Source of the DNA: an uncultured Faecalibacterium sp.
GTDB taxonomy: Bacteria > Bacillota > Clostridia > Oscillospirales > Ruminococcaceae
Reading direction: 5' to 3'
Length of the DNA: 26,006 nt
NCBI GenBank assembly: GCA_900539945.1
Contig: UQDV01000035.1
Location: forward strand, 1 to 26,006
A model generated the notes under the pieces. The model saw only the letters and a program-made list of their open reading frames with translations, ran no database searches and was not told where the DNA came from. Of this stretch, positions 6,847-17,415 are shown one piece after another; position 1 is the stretch's first letter; each line of letters begins with the position of its first letter. Both the position numbers and the translations under genes were made by a program.

Positions 6847-7967
6847 TGCGGCTGCTTTCACTGGAAGTTACGAATTACCGCAACATTGCATCGGCCCGGC
6901 TGGAACCCGGACGGGAGCTGACGGTCATCTGCGGCAACAACGGTCAGGGCAAGACCAATCTGCTGGAGGCCATCTGGCTGCTTACCGGCGGCAAGAGCTT
7001 CCGGGGCGGCAAGGATGCCGAGCTTGTGCGCCGCGGGGAGACATTCGCGGTGCTGGAAGCCGTGACCCAGCGCACCCGGCAGGAAGATCAGGAGCCGGAT
7101 GATCCGGCCCGGGTGCGCATCACAGTGGGTACCCCGGACGCACCCCGCCCCGGCCGCTATGCCTCGGTGAACGGGACTGCCCCCAAGCGGGCCGCCGGTC
7201 TGGCCGGCAGCTTTCCCGCTGTGGTGTTCGACCCCGGCCACCTGAGCCTGGTCAAGGGCGCACCGGAGGGCCGCCGCCGGTTTCTGGATGCGGCGTTGTG
7301 CCAGCTGTACCCCGGGTATCTGGCCACTTACCGCCGCTACGTCCGGGTACTGCAGCAGAAAAATGCGCTGCTGCGGCATTCTGCCACCGGGCAGGAGCGC
7401 CCTTATGCGGAAAAATGTGCTCTGCTGGAAGTGCTGAATGTGGAGCTGGCCGCGCAGGGCGAGGTCCTGCAGCAGCGGCGGCGGGATTACCTTGCCCTGC
7501 TGGGGCCGCTGGCCTGCGCCAACTATCAGGAGCTTTCCCACGGGGCAGAGCGCATGAGCATCCGCTATGCGGCCCAGTTTGCGCCGGGCGGTCTGGCCGA
7601 TCTGCTGAAGCAGCGCCAGAACGAGGAGCTGCGGGCCGGGCAGAGCCTGTGCGGCGTCCACCGGGAAGATCTGGAACTGCTGCTGGACGATCAGCCTGCC
7701 CGTGTGTTTGCCAGCCAGGGACAGCAGCGCAGCGTGGTGCTGAGCCTGAAGATGGCCGAGGCGGCCGCTGCTGCCCGCATCACCGGCGAACACCCCGTGC
7801 TGCTGCTGGACGATGTGCTCAGCGAGCTGGACGAGGGCCGCAAGCAGTATCTGCTGACCCGCATGAAGGAAAAGCAGACCTTTGTCACCAGCTGCGATGA
7901 CACCGCCTTCCTCAAGACGGACGGCGAGGTATACCGCATGAACGGCGGCGTGCTGAGCCGCGCCTGA
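6846..7967 (+). CDS. recF: DNA replication and repair protein RecF
   Basis: RecF is an SMC-like ABC ATPase that, with RecO and RecR, loads RecA at single-strand gaps. The 373-aa sequence shows the start [14 protein letters not shown], Walker A GNNGQGKT (residues 30-37), the ABC signature region FASQGQQRSVVLSLKMAE and Walker B HPVLLLDDVLSELDEGRK near the C-terminus. Start and previous stop overlap (TAATG), so translation is probably coupled to yaaA. Length is normal for the family. Confidence 0.96.
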   Translation: MRLLSLEVTNYRNIASARLEPGRELTVICGNNGQGKTNLLEAIWLLTGGKSFRGGKDAELVRRGETFAVLEAVTQRTRQEDQEPDDPARVRITVGTPDAPRPGRYASVNGTAPKRAAGLAGSFPAVVFDPGHLSLVKGAPEGRRRFLDAALCQLYPGYLATYRRYVRVLQQKNALLRHSATGQERPYAEKCALLEVLNVELAAQGEVLQQRRRDYLALLGPLACANYQELSHGAERMSIRYAAQFAPGGLADLLKQRQNEELRAGQSLCGVHREDLELLLDDQPARVFASQGQQRSVVLSLKMAEAAAAARITGEHPVLLLDDVLSELDEGRKQYLLTRMKEKQTFVTSCDDTAFLKTDGEVYRMNGGVLSRA

Positions 7968-7970
7968 CAG

Positions 7971-8012
7971 CATGCAGAAATGTTGCGAAAATGGATGCAT
8001 AAAACCTGCATG
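7971..8012. repeat. Inverted repeat in the recF-remB spacer
   Basis: CATGCAG (7971-7977) and CTGCATG (8006-8012) are perfect 7-bp inverted repeats starting just after the recF stop. No T-run follows, so this may be an mRNA hairpin rather than a terminator. Confidence 0.3.
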
Positions 8013-8056
8013 AAATCCTGAAATATCCAATCGGAACTGCACGAGGAAAATACAGT

Positions 8057-10433
<2,377 letters not shown>

Positions 10434-10448
10434 TACACGGAGGAACAA

Positions 10449-13031
10449 ATGGAAGAAGATTATGTCATGATTCCGGGCAGCGGAACCAAAAAGATCATCC
10501 GCGACGTCAAGAAGGAGATCGAGACCGCGTTCCTGGACTACTCCATGTCGGTCATCGTGTCCCGTGCCCTGCCGGATGTGCGTGACGGCCTGAAGCCCGT
10601 TCACCGCCGTATTCTGTATACCATGCATGAGCGCGGCAACGACCCCAGCCATCCCTACCGCAAGTCCGCCGATACCGTCGGTGCCGTGCTGGGTTCCTAC
10701 CACCCCCACGGCGACGCATCCGTTTACGACGCCATGGTCCGTCTGGCCCAGGACTTCTCCCTGCGCTACCCGCTGGTGGACGGCCAGGGCAACTTTGGTT
10801 CGGTGGACGGCGACCCCCCGGCTGCTTACCGTTACACCGAGGCCCGCATGAGCCGCATGGCGGTGGAGATGCTGACCGACATCGAGAAGGACACCATCGA
10901 CTGGGACCCCAACTTTGACGAGACCAAAAAGGAACCCAGCGTGCTGCCCTGCCGCTTCCCCAACCTGCTGGTCAACGGCAGCCAGGGCATCGCGGTCGGC
11001 ATGGCCACCAACATCCCGCCCCACAACCTCAGCGAGGTGATTGACGGCTGTGTGGCCTATATCGACAACCCGGACATCGACCTGCCCGGCCTGATGGAAT
11101 ACATCAAGGGCCCGGACTTCCCCACCGCCGGCATCATCATGGGCCGCAGCGGCATCCGTGCCGCCTACGCCACCGGCCGCGGCAAGATCACCCTGCGGGG
11201 CCGTGCCACCATCGAGGAGACCAAGAACGGCCGTACCCAGATCATCATCACCGAGATCCCCTATATGGTCAACAAGGCCCGCCTGATCGAGAACATGGCG
11301 GACCTGGTCAAGGACAAGCGCATCGAAGGCATCACCGGCCTGAACGATGAGACCAACCGCAAGGGTATGCGCATCGTGGTGGATGTGCGCAAGGACGCCA
11401 ACGCCCAGGTCATCCTGAACCAGCTGTACCAGTACACCCAGCTGCAGGACACCGTGGGCGTCATCATGCTGGCCATCGACCACAAGGTGCCCAAGGTGCT
11501 CACCCTGAAGCAGATGCTGCAGAAGTACGTCGAGTTCCAGGACGAGGTGGTGCGCCGCCGCACCCAGTTCGACCTGAAAAAGGCCAAGGAGCGCGCCCAC
11601 ATTCTGGAAGGCCTGAAGAAGGCCACCGACATCGTGGATGAGCTGATCGCCACCATCCGTGCCTGCAAGGGCGGCATGGCCGAAGCCAAGGCTGCCATCA
11701 TGGAGCAGTTCGGCTTCGATGATCCGCAGGCAGATGCCATCGTCAAGCTGCAGCTGGGCCGTCTGGCCGGTCTGGAAATCCTCAAGATCGAGGAAGAGCT
11801 GGCCGGTCTGCACGTCAAGATCGAAAACTGGGAGGCCATTCTGGCCGATGACGCCCGCGTGCTGGCCATCGTCAAGGAAGAGCTGCTGGACATGAAAAAA
11901 CGCTTTGGCGACGAGCGCCGCACCGAGATCCAGTCCGTGACCGGCGAGGTGGACATCGAGGATCTGATCGCCGAGGAACAGTGTGTGTACACCCTGACCG
12001 AGGCCGGTTATATCAAGCGCCAGCTCAAGGCCACCTATCAGGCCCAGCGCCGCGGCGGCCGCGGCATCTCCGGCATGACCCGCAAGGAAGAGGACATCGT
12101 GCAGGAAATGTTCGTGGGTTCCACCCACGACTATGTGCTCTTTGTCACCGACAAGGGCCGCCTGTTCCGCATCAAGGGCTACACCATCGCCGAGGGCAGC
12201 CGCACCAGCAAGGGCAGCAACATCGTCAACCTGCTGCAGCTGGCCGAGGGCGAAAAGGTCACCAACATGATCTGCCAGAGCAAGGACGCCGACACCGAGG
12301 GCGGCTTTGTGACCATGGTCACAAAGCAGGGCCTCATTAAGCGCACCCCGCTGGAGCAGTACGCCAACATCCGCAAGACCGGTCTGATCGGCATTGCCCT
12401 GAACGAGGGCGACGCGCTGGCATGGACCCGCCTGACCACCGGCCACGACATGCTCATCGTTGCCACCCGCAACGGTCAGGCCATCCGCTTCAATGAAGAG
12501 GATGCTCGTCCCATGGGCCGCAGCGGCCACGGCGTGCGCGCCATCAAGCTGGCCGAAGGCGACGAAGTGGTGGGCGTGTGCATCTGCCGCGAAGGCGGCA
12601 CGGTGCTCACCGTGACCGAAAACGGCAAGGGCCGCCGCTCCGACATCGACACCTACCGCATCACTGCCCGCGGCGGCAAGGGCATCCGCAACTACGATGC
12701 CTCCAAGGATAAGGTGGCCGCTGTCAAGATCGTGGATGACGTAGATGACGTGCTGCTGAGCAGCCAGGAGGGCATCATCATCCGGCTCCACGCCAACGAG
12801 ATCCCGCTGCAGAGCCGCTACGGCTCCGGCGTGCGGGTGATGCGTCTGGGCGAAAACGACAAGGTGATGGTGCTGGCCCGCACCGACCACGACGACGAGG
12901 CCCAGACCGAACAGATCGACGCTTCTGAAGCCGATGCCGAGCCCACCGCCGAGCAGCTGGCCGAGATGGAAGCGGCCGATGCTGCCGCCGCCACCGAAAC
13001 CCCAGAGGCAGACCCGGAAGAAAAGGAATAA
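10449..13031 (+). CDS. gyrA: DNA gyrase subunit A
   Basis: GyrA cuts and rejoins DNA through a tyrosyl phosphodiester. The catalytic Tyr129 lies in [11 protein letters not shown], preceded by the quinolone-determining region [18 protein letters not shown] (residues 84-101). The GyrA-box QRRGGRG opens the C-terminal DNA-wrapping beta-pinwheel, where six blades fit the length (860 aa). A strongly acidic Ala/Glu tail follows. GGAGG lies 5 nt before the ATG. Position 90 is Ala where quinolone-sensitive E. coli has Ser83, the same natural change as in M. tuberculosis GyrA. Asp94 is kept. Confidence 0.98.
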   Translation: MEEDYVMIPGSGTKKIIRDVKKEIETAFLDYSMSVIVSRALPDVRDGLKPVHRRILYTMHERGNDPSHPYRKSADTVGAVLGSYHPHGDASVYDAMVRLAQDFSLRYPLVDGQGNFGSVDGDPPAAYRYTEARMSRMAVEMLTDIEKDTIDWDPNFDETKKEPSVLPCRFPNLLVNGSQGIAVGMATNIPPHNLSEVIDGCVAYIDNPDIDLPGLMEYIKGPDFPTAGIIMGRSGIRAAYATGRGKITLRGRATIEETKNGRTQIIITEIPYMVNKARLIENMADLVKDKRIEGITGLNDETNRKGMRIVVDVRKDANAQVILNQLYQYTQLQDTVGVIMLAIDHKVPKVLTLKQMLQKYVEFQDEVVRRRTQFDLKKAKERAHILEGLKKATDIVDELIATIRACKGGMAEAKAAIMEQFGFDDPQADAIVKLQLGRLAGLEILKIEEELAGLHVKIENWEAILADDARVLAIVKEELLDMKKRFGDERRTEIQSVTGEVDIEDLIAEEQCVYTLTEAGYIKRQLKATYQAQRRGGRGISGMTRKEEDIVQEMFVGSTHDYVLFVTDKGRLFRIKGYTIAEGSRTSKGSNIVNLLQLAEGEKVTNMICQSKDADTEGGFVTMVTKQGLIKRTPLEQYANIRKTGLIGIALNEGDALAWTRLTTGHDMLIVATRNGQAIRFNEEDARPMGRSGHGVRAIKLAEGDEVVGVCICREGGTVLTVTENGKGRRSDIDTYRITARGGKGIRNYDASKDKVAAVKIVDDVDDVLLSSQEGIIIRLHANEIPLQSRYGSGVRVMRLGENDKVMVLARTDHDDEAQTEQIDASEADAEPTAEQLAEMEAADAAAATETPEADPEEKE

Positions 13032-13034
13032 TTG

Positions 13035-13051
13035 ACCTGCCGTCAGGTTTG
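13035..13051 (+). terminator. Weak hairpin after gyrA
   Basis: ACCTG-CCGT-CAGGT forms a 5-bp stem followed by TTGT. It is short and the U-run is poor, so gyrA read-through into the mntP leader remains possible. Confidence 0.3.
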
Positions 13052-13053
13052 TC

Positions 13054-13082
13054 TGGACTTTGCCTTGAAACTGTGCTAGAAT
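13054..13082 (+). promoter_or_regulatory. Promoter of the mntP riboswitch transcript
   Basis: TGGACT (13054-13059), a 17-bp spacer and an extended -10, TGC-TAGAAT (13077-13082). The start point near 13089 falls just ahead of the riboswitch core. Confidence 0.6.
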
Positions 13083-13092
13083 AAACAAAATC

Positions 13093-13205
13093 ACAATACC
13101 CGTGGGGGAGTAGCAGGCGCTTTTGCAGGGCGCAGCAAGTCAACACAATGACTGTTTCGGTCTGGCTTGCTTTCATTTGCGAGACTCATGTGTTTTGGTG
13201 CGTGT
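13093..13205 (+). promoter_or_regulatory. yybP-ykoY (Mn2+) riboswitch aptamer
   Basis: The conserved core pieces of the yybP-ykoY class are present in order: GGGGGAGTAGC (13104-13114), a helix with GTCAACAC (13139-13146), and TTGCGAGACTCATG (13187-13200) closing the aptamer. Members bind Mn2+ at the four-way junction and activate Mn2+ export genes. The gene downstream is mntP, a Mn2+ efflux pump, which is the classical pairing. The terminator 40 nt downstream points to a transcriptional ON switch. Aptamer boundaries are approximate. Confidence 0.85.
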
Positions 13206-13245
13206 TTGCTGCGCCCGTGCACATGGAGTGGATTTCAAAAAATCA

Positions 13246-13286
13246 CCCGGTCCCGGACGTACAACGCGCCCGGGACCGGGTTTTTG
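13246..13286 (+). terminator. Riboswitch expression-platform terminator
   Basis: CCCGGTCCCGG (13246-13256) pairs perfectly with CCGGGACCGGG (13270-13280) in an 11-bp GC stem with a 13-nt loop, followed by TTTTTG. It lies between the Mn2+ aptamer and mntP, so ligand binding would have to prevent its formation to allow mntP expression. Confidence 0.85.
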
Positions 13287-13326
13287 TATTGTTTGGAATA
13301 CGGTCAACAAACAGGAGGCAGACAAT

Positions 13327-13914
13327 ATGGAATGGAGTTTTGTGTTTTTCCTCAACAGTGCCCTGCTGGGCGTAGGTCTGGCGATGGATGCGTTTTCGGT
13401 GTCCATGGCAAACGGTCTGCATGACCCCAAAATGGGCAAAGACACCATGTGCAGGATCGCGGGCACCTTCGGCGTGTTCCAGGCCGTGATGCCCATGACC
13501 GGCTGGATCTGTGTGCACACCATCGTGGAGCTGTTCTCGTCCTTTGAAGCGTTCATCCCGTGGATCGCGCTGGCCCTGCTGGGCTACATCGGCGGCAAGA
13601 TGCTGGTGGACGGCATCAAGGGTGAAGAGGCCGAGGAGGCCACCGAGCTCAGTGCCGGTGCCCTGTTCATGCAGGGCGTAGCCACCAGCATCGACGCGCT
13701 TTCGGTGGGTTTTACCATCTCGGAGTACGGCTGGCTGATGGCGCTGGTGGCATCCATCATCATTGCGGTGGTCACCTTTTTCCTCTGCATGGCGGGCCTG
13801 AACATCGGCAAGAAGTTCGGCACCGAGCTCTCCGGCAAGGCATCCATCCTGGGCGGCGTCATCCTCATCGGCATCGGTCTGGAGATTTTCATCTCCGGGG
13901 TGTTCTGCGCATAA
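13327..13914 (+). CDS. mntP: Manganese efflux pump MntP
   Basis: This 195-aa inner-membrane protein has about six hydrophobic segments and the two related Asp-containing repeats of the MntP (YebN) family: GLAMDAFSVSMANG in TM1-2 and QGVATSIDALSVGFTI in the second half. The family exports Mn2+ and prevents manganese toxicity. ATG at 13327 is preceded by AGGAGG with 8-nt spacing. It is monocistronic, flanked by the Mn2+ riboswitch and by a strong bidirectional terminator. Confidence 0.94.
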   Translation: MEWSFVFFLNSALLGVGLAMDAFSVSMANGLHDPKMGKDTMCRIAGTFGVFQAVMPMTGWICVHTIVELFSSFEAFIPWIALALLGYIGGKMLVDGIKGEEAEEATELSAGALFMQGVATSIDALSVGFTISEYGWLMALVASIIIAVVTFFLCMAGLNIGKKFGTELSGKASILGGVILIGIGLEIFISGVFCA

Positions 13915-13918
13915 AGCC

Positions 13919-13956
13919 AAAAGGGCAGCTGCACAAGTTCGTGCAGCTGCCCTTTT
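13919..13956. terminator. Bidirectional terminator between mntP and ptsG
   Basis: A perfect 16-bp inverted repeat, AAAAGGGCAGCTGCAC and GTGCAGCTGCCCTTTT, with a 6-nt loop. It has A-runs and T-runs on both sides, so it can stop mntP on the plus strand and the PTS gene on the minus strand, which converge here. Confidence 0.92.
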
Positions 13957-13995
13957 CCTTTATAACAACCCTGCCTTACCGTTGAAGAAAAACGC

Positions 13996-16113
13996 TTAGT
14001 GCTTCAGTTCCAGCAATGCATCGCCCTGCTTTACGGTGCCACTGGCTTTAGCCGCGACAGCGGCATAGTCATCGGTGTTGCAGACAATGAGCGGTGTGGT
14101 CACAGGATAGCCTTCGGCCTTGATGGCTTCCAGATCAAAGCGGATCAGCGGCTGACCTTTCTTCACCTTGTCACCCTCGCTGACGAGGTAGGTAAAGTGC
14201 TTTCCGCCCAGCTTGACCGTGTCGATGCCAATGTGCATCAGCAGTTCCGCGCCGTCAACGGTGGTCATGCCCACGGCATGGTGGGTCTCAAAGGTGGAGG
14301 AGATCTCACCGTCAGCAGGTGCCACCAGTTCACCATCGGTGGGCTCAATGGCAATGCCGTCGCCCAGCGCACCGCTGGCAAAGGCTTCGTCCTTCACCTC
14401 GGCCAGCGGGACGACGGTGCCGTTCAGGCAGGAATACAGCACGGTATCCTTTGCGGCTGCTGCCGGGGCTGCGGGAGCTGTTGCCGGGGCGGGTGCTGCG
14501 GTCGCTGCCGAGGTCTTGGGTGCATTTTCCAGATAATCTTCCAGCTTTGCCTTGATGACCGCCACCTTGGGGCCGTATACCACCTGCACACCGTCGCCCT
14601 TGCAGATCACGCCGGAGGCACCGGAGGCCTTGAGCACATCCTGTTTGACCAGCGCAACGTCCTTGACGGTGCAGCGCAGGCGGGTGGCGCAGCAGTCCAC
14701 GTCGGACAGGTTGTCGGCACCTCCCAGACCTTCTACAATCAGGGCGCTGACCGGATCATCCCCTGCGGGGGTGGTGCTGCCGGAAGCGGCGCTGCGGGCG
14801 TTCACGTCCGCACGGGTGTACAGCTTGACTTCCTCGGCATCATCGCGGCCCGGGGTCTTGTAGTCAAACTTGGAGATCATAAAGCGGAAAATGATGTAGT
14901 ACAGCACAAAGTACACCGCACCGACCACGACCACCCACATCCAGTGGGTCTTGTCGTTGCCCTGCATCACACCGAACAGCACCAGGTCGATGAGACCGCC
15001 GGAGAAGGTCATGCCTACGCCCACATTCAGGATGTGCATCAGCATGAAGGACAGACCGGCCAGCACGCAGTGCACGGCGTACATGGGCAGAGCCACAAAG
15101 ATAAAGGTGAATTCCAGCGGCTCGGTGATGCCGGTGAGGAAAGCCGTCAAGGCGGCAGACAGCAGCAGGCCGCCTGCTGCCTTTTTCTTTTCCGGCTTGG
15201 CGCACTGGTACATCGCCAGCGCTGCGCCGGGCAGACCGAACATCATAAAGGGGAACTTACCGGCCATGAAGCGGGTAGCGCTGACCGAGAACACCGTGGT
15301 GGACTTGGAAGCCAGCTCAGCAAAGAAGATGTTCTGTGCGCCGGTCACGGTGATGCCGTCGATGATGGCGGTGCCGCCCACAGCGGTCTGCCAGAACGGC
15401 ATATAGAACACATGATGCAGTCCAAAGGGGATCAGCGCACGCTCCAGCAGGCCGTAAATAAAGGTACCTGCGTAGCCGGAAGCCAGCACCAGTGCACCCA
15501 GTGCGGCAATCCCGCTCTGCACCACCGGCCAGATATAGAACATGGCAATGCCGACCACCAGATACACGATGGAGCTGATGATGGGCACAAAGCGTGTGCC
15601 GCCAAAGAAGGCCAGCACCTGCGGCAGCTCGATCTTATAGAACTTGTTGTGCAGCGCCGCCACGCCCAGACCAACCACGATGCCGCCGAACACACCCATT
15701 TGCAGGGTCGTGATGCCCAGCATGGTGGTGGTGGAGTTGGCAGGCATCGCTTCCACGCCGCCTGCCGCATTGATCATGGCCTGAATGGCCGTATTCATAA
15801 TGATATAGGCCACTGCACCGGACAGGGCGGCCACCGCTTTTTCCTTGCGGGCCATGCCGATGGCCACGCCCATGGCGAACAGCAGCGCCAGATTGTTGAA
15901 CACGGCGCTGCCGGTCTGGCTCATCACGTCCAGAATGGTGTAGATCAGGGTACCAGGGTGGATGACGCTGTTCAGGCCATAGGCCGCCAGCATGGTTTCG
16001 TTGGTGAACGAGCTGCCGATACCCAGCAGCAGGCCCGCCACAGGCAGCAGTGCAATGGGCAGCATAAAGCTGCGTCCCACGCGCTGCAGCACGCCAAAGA
16101 TCTTGTCTTTCAT
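13996..16113 (-). CDS. ptsG: PTS glucose-family transporter, fused EIICBA
   Basis: This 705-aa phosphotransferase permease imports and phosphorylates a hexose, most likely glucose. Domain order is EIIC (about residues 1-405; start MKDKIFGVLQRVGRSFMLPIALLPVAG, substrate-site region ALIPFGLHHVFYMPFW, GITEPLEF), EIIB (about 440-530; active Cys475 in DCCATRLRC) and an Ala/Pro linker. EIIA (about 560-700) ends the protein, with active His627 in LLMHIGIDTVKLGGKHF. Layout and length are those of B. subtilis PtsG rather than E. coli NagE. I start at ATG 16113, with AGGAGA 7 nt upstream; an open frame 16 codons longer is not conserved. The upstream antiterminator gene supports glucose-type regulation. 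GlcNAc cannot be excluded by eye. Confidence 0.92.
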   Translation of the reverse strand: MKDKIFGVLQRVGRSFMLPIALLPVAGLLLGIGSSFTNETMLAAYGLNSVIHPGTLIYTILDVMSQTGSAVFNNLALLFAMGVAIGMARKEKAVAALSGAVAYIIMNTAIQAMINAAGGVEAMPANSTTTMLGITTLQMGVFGGIVVGLGVAALHNKFYKIELPQVLAFFGGTRFVPIISSIVYLVVGIAMFYIWPVVQSGIAALGALVLASGYAGTFIYGLLERALIPFGLHHVFYMPFWQTAVGGTAIIDGITVTGAQNIFFAELASKSTTVFSVSATRFMAGKFPFMMFGLPGAALAMYQCAKPEKKKAAGGLLLSAALTAFLTGITEPLEFTFIFVALPMYAVHCVLAGLSFMLMHILNVGVGMTFSGGLIDLVLFGVMQGNDKTHWMWVVVVGAVYFVLYYIIFRFMISKFDYKTPGRDDAEEVKLYTRADVNARSAASGSTTPAGDDPVSALIVEGLGGADNLSDVDCCATRLRCTVKDVALVKQDVLKASGASGVICKGDGVQVVYGPKVAVIKAKLEDYLENAPKTSAATAAPAPATAPAAPAAAAKDTVLYSCLNGTVVPLAEVKDEAFASGALGDGIAIEPTDGELVAPADGEISSTFETHHAVGMTTVDGAELLMHIGIDTVKLGGKHFTYLVSEGDKVKKGQPLIRFDLEAIKAEGYPVTTPLIVCNTDDYAAVAAKASGTVKQGDALLELKH

Positions 16114-16156
16114 CTTCAGTTCTCCTTTTCTCAAGTTCGTATCCAGCATATATATA

Positions 16157-16179
16157 TCCACACAGGAAAGACCTGTGGA
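16157..16179 (-). repeat. Hairpin in the glcT-ptsG spacer
   Basis: TCCACAGG and CCTGTGTGGA (minus strand) form an 8-bp stem with a 2-nt bulge and a 5-nt loop, 44 bp before ptsG. TATATATAT follows rather than a T-run. It may be an mRNA processing or stability element. It does not resemble a RAT site. Confidence 0.4.
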
Positions 16180-16203
16180 GAATCAAAGGTGAAGCAAAAG
16201 AGC

Positions 16204-17052
16204 TTATTTTCCCATCCGGATCCGTTTCAGATGGATCGTAAGGAACACCAGTTCCTCGTCCGAAAGCTCCTTGTGCCAGGTGTTGCGCACATACTCCGCA
16301 ATGCAGCAGGCGCATTTGTAGTGTTCACTGCAATTGCGGGCGATCAGGGCGCGGAACACTTCGTCATGGGGATCGTTTTCCTGCTCCTGTTTTCCTTGAA
16401 ATACGCGCTGCGCAAAAAAACGCAAATGCACTGTAAAGCGGCTGAAATCCAGTGCATCCCGGTCAAAGTGGCAGTTGTAAAAGCATTCCACTACCTGCAC
16501 GCAGCCATCCACAAAGCGGGTGACATCGTTCACCACGCTCATGGTGGTGTTGAGCTCTGCGTTGACGATGTGCAGCGCAATGAAACCGCCCTCGTCGTCC
16601 GAAAGGTCTGCATGGCAGCGCTGGCGGATGGCAGCAAGGCACTCCATGCCAAGGAGATATTCTTCCGGGTAGAATTCCCGAATGGGAGCCATCAGCGGGT
16701 TGGAAAAGCGAATCCCCTGTTCGCTGCGCTGAATGGCAAAGCTGATGTGGTCGGCCAGCGTGATGAGCAGGCTTTCGTTCAGCGGGTATTTCAGCCGCTG
16801 CCGGATGGTTTCTACCAGCTCATCGGTAAGCAGCAGATGCTCATAGGGGATCTGTTCCAGAAGTTCCACCAACTTTTGCTGCACGGCAGGGCTGGTCATG
16901 CGGTAGCTGTGCTCCACGGTTTCGGCCTCGATTTTATAGCCCGGCTTAGCGCCAAAGCCCAGCCCGCGCCCGGTGACGATCAGCTCACAGCCCGTGGGGT
17001 CCACCACGCGCAGGATGTTGTTGTTGATTGGTTTTTTAACGGTATATTGCAT
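16204..17052 (-). CDS. glcT: BglG/GlcT-family transcriptional antiterminator
   Basis: This 282-aa RNA-binding regulator lets polymerase pass a leader terminator when sugar is present. The N-terminal CAT domain (MQYTVKKPINNNILRVVDPTGCELIVTGRGLGFGAKPG) binds the RAT hairpin. Two PRD domains follow, with the phosphorylatable histidines visible as LADHISFAI and FIALHIVNAEL (PRD1) and FTVHLRFFAQR and FLTIHLKRI (PRD2). Phosphorylation by the EIIB of the partner permease should inactivate it. The N-terminus resembles GlcT slightly more than LicT. GAGG lies 9 nt before ATG at 17052. It is 90 bp upstream of ptsG, with RAT and terminator in its own leader. Confidence 0.92.
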   Translation of the reverse strand: MQYTVKKPINNNILRVVDPTGCELIVTGRGLGFGAKPGYKIEAETVEHSYRMTSPAVQQKLVELLEQIPYEHLLLTDELVETIRQRLKYPLNESLLITLADHISFAIQRSEQGIRFSNPLMAPIREFYPEEYLLGMECLAAIRQRCHADLSDDEGGFIALHIVNAELNTTMSVVNDVTRFVDGCVQVVECFYNCHFDRDALDFSRFTVHLRFFAQRVFQGKQEQENDPHDEVFRALIARNCSEHYKCACCIAEYVRNTWHKELSDEELVFLTIHLKRIRMGK

Positions 17053-17083
17053 TGTTTCTCATCCTCAGGTTGGAAAAGGCAAT

Positions 17084-17162
17084 AAAAAAAGACCACTCTT
17101 GACACAGCAAACATACCGAAGGCTGAAACACGCTTTCGGCTTGTGCTATGCAGAGTTGGTCT
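17084..17162 (-). terminator. Leader terminator controlled by the antiterminator
   Basis: On the minus strand AGACCAACTCT (17152-17162) pairs with AGAGTGGTCT (17090-17099), followed by seven T residues (17084-17090). Its 5' arm overlaps the 3' end of the RAT sequence, so binding of the antiterminator to RAT excludes the terminator. A smaller nested hairpin (GCCGAAAGCG...CTTCGG) lies inside the loop. Confidence 0.85.
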
Positions 17163-17185
17163 AGCCCGCCAAACGGTAACAATCC
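17157..17185 (-). promoter_or_regulatory. RAT (ribonucleic antiterminator) site
   Basis: The minus strand reads GGATTGTTACC, then GTTTGGC, then GGGCTAGACC. This agrees with the LicT/SacY/GlcT RAT pattern (GGATTGTTACTG...GCAGGCAAAACC): symmetric internal loops flanked by short stems. It is 105 bp before the antiterminator gene and overlaps the terminator's left arm by 6 nt. It implies autoregulation of glcT and, by read-through, of ptsG. Confidence 0.85.
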
Positions 17186-17270
17186 AACGACGCTGCTCGC
17201 GTACAATTTTCTTTTTTGTAAGGCACAGACAAATTAAGCACTTGAATCACAATTTATTCTATGCACGATT

Positions 17271-17299
17271 ACAGTACCATATTCTTTGCTGTGTGTCAA
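17271..17299 (-). promoter_or_regulatory. Putative promoter of glcT-ptsG
   Basis: On the minus strand a perfect TTGACA (17294-17299) lies 17 bp from TACTGT (17271-17276), which is preceded by TGG. The -10 is poor (3 of 6). A TAGAAT at 17256-17261 is an alternative -10 but has no matching -35. The transcript would start about 80 nt upstream of RAT. Confidence 0.45.
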
Positions 17300-17370
17300 G
17301 ACAGAAACGGGTTTCTTTTTTGCTTTGTTAATTTTGCCCAAACTTAGGCGATATTTTGCAGCAGAGCAAC

Positions 17371-17387
17371 AAGGAAGAGCCTTCCTT
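17371..17387. terminator. Hairpin downstream of gntR
   Basis: AAGGAA and TTCCTT form a 6-bp stem with a 5-nt loop. The plus side is followed by ATTTTATTG, and the minus side has only a weak T content. It may mark the end of the nudix-rluA-gntR transcript, but the U-run on that strand is poor. Confidence 0.35.
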
Positions 17388-17394
17388 ATTTTAT

Positions 17395-17410
17395 TGTTCC
17401 GCGTGGAACA
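17395..17410. promoter_or_regulatory. Candidate parS centromere site
   Basis: The 16-mer TGTTCCGCGTGGAACA (minus strand TGTTCCACGCGGAACA) differs by one base from TGTTCCACGTGGAACA, a standard chromosomal parS sequence bound by ParB/Spo0J. It lies about 12 kb from oriC, where parS sites cluster. It could also act as a hairpin (6-bp stem) followed by seven Ts on the plus strand, but no plus-strand gene ends here. No parA/parB genes are in the window. Confidence 0.6.
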
Positions 17411-17415
17411 TTTTT

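Noticed and set aside
16114..16203. A second RAT site directly before ptsG
   Set aside because: The hairpin there lacks the GGATTGTTACY-like sequence and no terminator T-run follows.
13999..17085. A 1028-codon plus-strand open frame
   Set aside because: It is antisense to ptsG and glcT, is rich in His/Gln/Gly and has no motif.
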